From assembly GCF_030733385.1 (NCBI RefSeq), contig NZ_JASHJC010000013.1, positions 1-64,000 of the forward strand: 64,000 nt of DNA. The letters are read 5' to 3'. The notes beneath the pieces were generated by a model that had not been told where the DNA came from, ran no database searches, and was given only the letters and a program-made list of their open reading frames with translations. Positions 63,563 through 64,000 of this stretch are shown here, piece by piece. This stretch comes from Roseovarius sp. MMSF_3359. Its GTDB lineage: Bacteria > Pseudomonadota > Alphaproteobacteria > Rhodobacterales > Rhodobacteraceae. A program made the translations under genes and the position numbers. Every line of letters begins with the position of its first letter. Positions within the stretch are counted from its first letter, which is position 1.

Positions 63563-64000
63563 ATGGAGCCTATTCAGGCAGAAGAAACAGCCATTGCGGC
63601 GGAGGCCATCGAAGCACCGGATGGAGAGGTCTTGGGAAAAATGATTCGGGAGGCGCGCAAGGAAAAGGGGCTGACACTGGAAGAGACCGCCAAGGCGGCA
63701 GCGATAGGACGCTCAACCCTCTCGAAGATCGAGAATAATCAAACCCGGCCGAGTTTCGAAATCATCCGACGGCTGATGCAGACCCTGGAGCTTGAAACAC
63801 CGCAACTCTTTGTTCAGTCAGCGAAAAGTGATATTTCTGGACGCCGGGATTACACCCGGTCCGGCAAAGGAGAACACCAGGCAACACGCACCTATGACCA
63901 CGAATTGCTCTGCACCGAGCTGACCAGTAAACGCATGTTGCCCTACATCAGCACCATCAAGGCCCGCGACGTGACGGAGTTCGATTCCTGGGTGCGCCAC
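63563..64000 (+). CDS. XRE-family HTH regulator with probable cupin domain, cut by the window edge
   Basis: An open frame from the ATG at 63563 runs to the last base (146 codons) with no stop, so the C-terminus is missing. Residues ~24-80 are a helix-turn-helix of the XRE type (GKMIREARKEKGLTLEETAK, GRSTLSKIENNQTRPSFEII). The remaining part (RTYDHELLCTELTSKRMLPYI, then FDSWVRH) matches the beginning of the cupin sensor domain of SutR/PuuR-like regulators. It is divergent from lpd. A 7-base inverted repeat (CCCCTGC at 63511, GCAGGGG at 63545) lies just upstream. Confidence 0.85.
   Translation, partial: MEPIQAEETAIAAEAIEAPDGEVLGKMIREARKEKGLTLEETAKAAAIGRSTLSKIENNQTRPSFEIIRRLMQTLELETPQLFVQSAKSDISGRRDYTRSGKGEHQATRTYDHELLCTELTSKRMLPYISTIKARDVTEFDSWVRH

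Overview
The window looks like a chromosomal segment of a GC-rich, marine-type alphaproteobacterium of the Rhodobacteraceae/Roseobacter group capable of anoxygenic photosynthesis. Three things point there: crtD-crtC, tspO-crtB-crtI and crtA-bchI-bchD-bchO in the order known from Rhodobacter-type photosynthesis gene clusters; the run HIG1 protein - cobalamin adenosyltransferase - etfB - etfA - 3-hydroxybutyryl-CoA dehydrogenase; and many solo solute-binding proteins, BCCT and TRAP carriers and amine-methyl genes. The genus cannot be fixed from the sequence alone. I saw no insertion sequence, CRISPR array, phage gene or replication origin.

Layout. 1-8.4 kb: edge of the photosynthesis cluster, with leftward tspO-crtB-crtI and rightward crtA-bchIDO sharing a control region that holds a PpsR/CrtJ box. 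8.5-15.2 kb: a SnoaL-like gene behind an FNR-type box, then an operon of MttB-like methyltransferase, SRPBCC protein, Asp/Glu-racemase-superfamily protein and dimethylglycine-dehydrogenase-like flavoprotein, facing a MetR-like regulator. 15.7-18.0 kb: tRNA-Trp and tuf, with a two-gene islet between them (a ClpS-like membrane-anchored protein and a small membrane protein). 18.1-26.6 kb: lipoprotein, P450, old-yellow-enzyme homologue, parC, SH3b protein, SDR, HIG1 protein and cobalamin adenosyltransferase.

26.9-31.4 kb: a quaternary-amine/polyamine uptake block (two orphan binding proteins, a BCCT carrier, an Lrp regulator) inserted before etfBA. 33.4-35.2 kb: DUF6473-like gene and 3-hydroxybutyryl-CoA dehydrogenase. 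35.3-42.4 kb: leftward TakP-type TRAP transporter - class-III aminotransferase - zinc dehydrogenase operon plus a MATE pump, with a divergent LysR. 43.5-47.5 kb: GlxA-type regulator and URO-D-family protein facing a MocR regulator. 47.7-50.8 kb: GGDEF-EAL protein and di-haem peroxidase. 51.0-58.1 kb: second MttB-like gene with an AhpD-like protein, an M29/NicX-like metalloenzyme, a LacI regulator, a Tat-exported peptide-type binding protein and a deiminase-family enzyme, with a divergent LysR. 59.2-63.4 kb: lpd-lipA-AGCS symporter-uspA. A truncated XRE-cupin regulator runs off the right edge.

How it fits together. The accessory half is a collection of uptake and catabolic modules for small nitrogenous solutes, each with its own regulator. 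Three separate methyltransferase-type genes (two MttB-like, one URO-D-like) lie with amine uptake and a folate-type demethylating flavoprotein, suggesting demethylation of methylated amines or betaines, but no corrinoid protein or methylcobalamin:folate methyltransferase gene is present here. The most promising uncharacterised units are the 9.2-15.2 kb operon with paired MetR-like boxes, the 51-55 kb MttB/AhpD-like/NicX-like module, and the ClpS-like membrane protein between tuf and tRNA-Trp.
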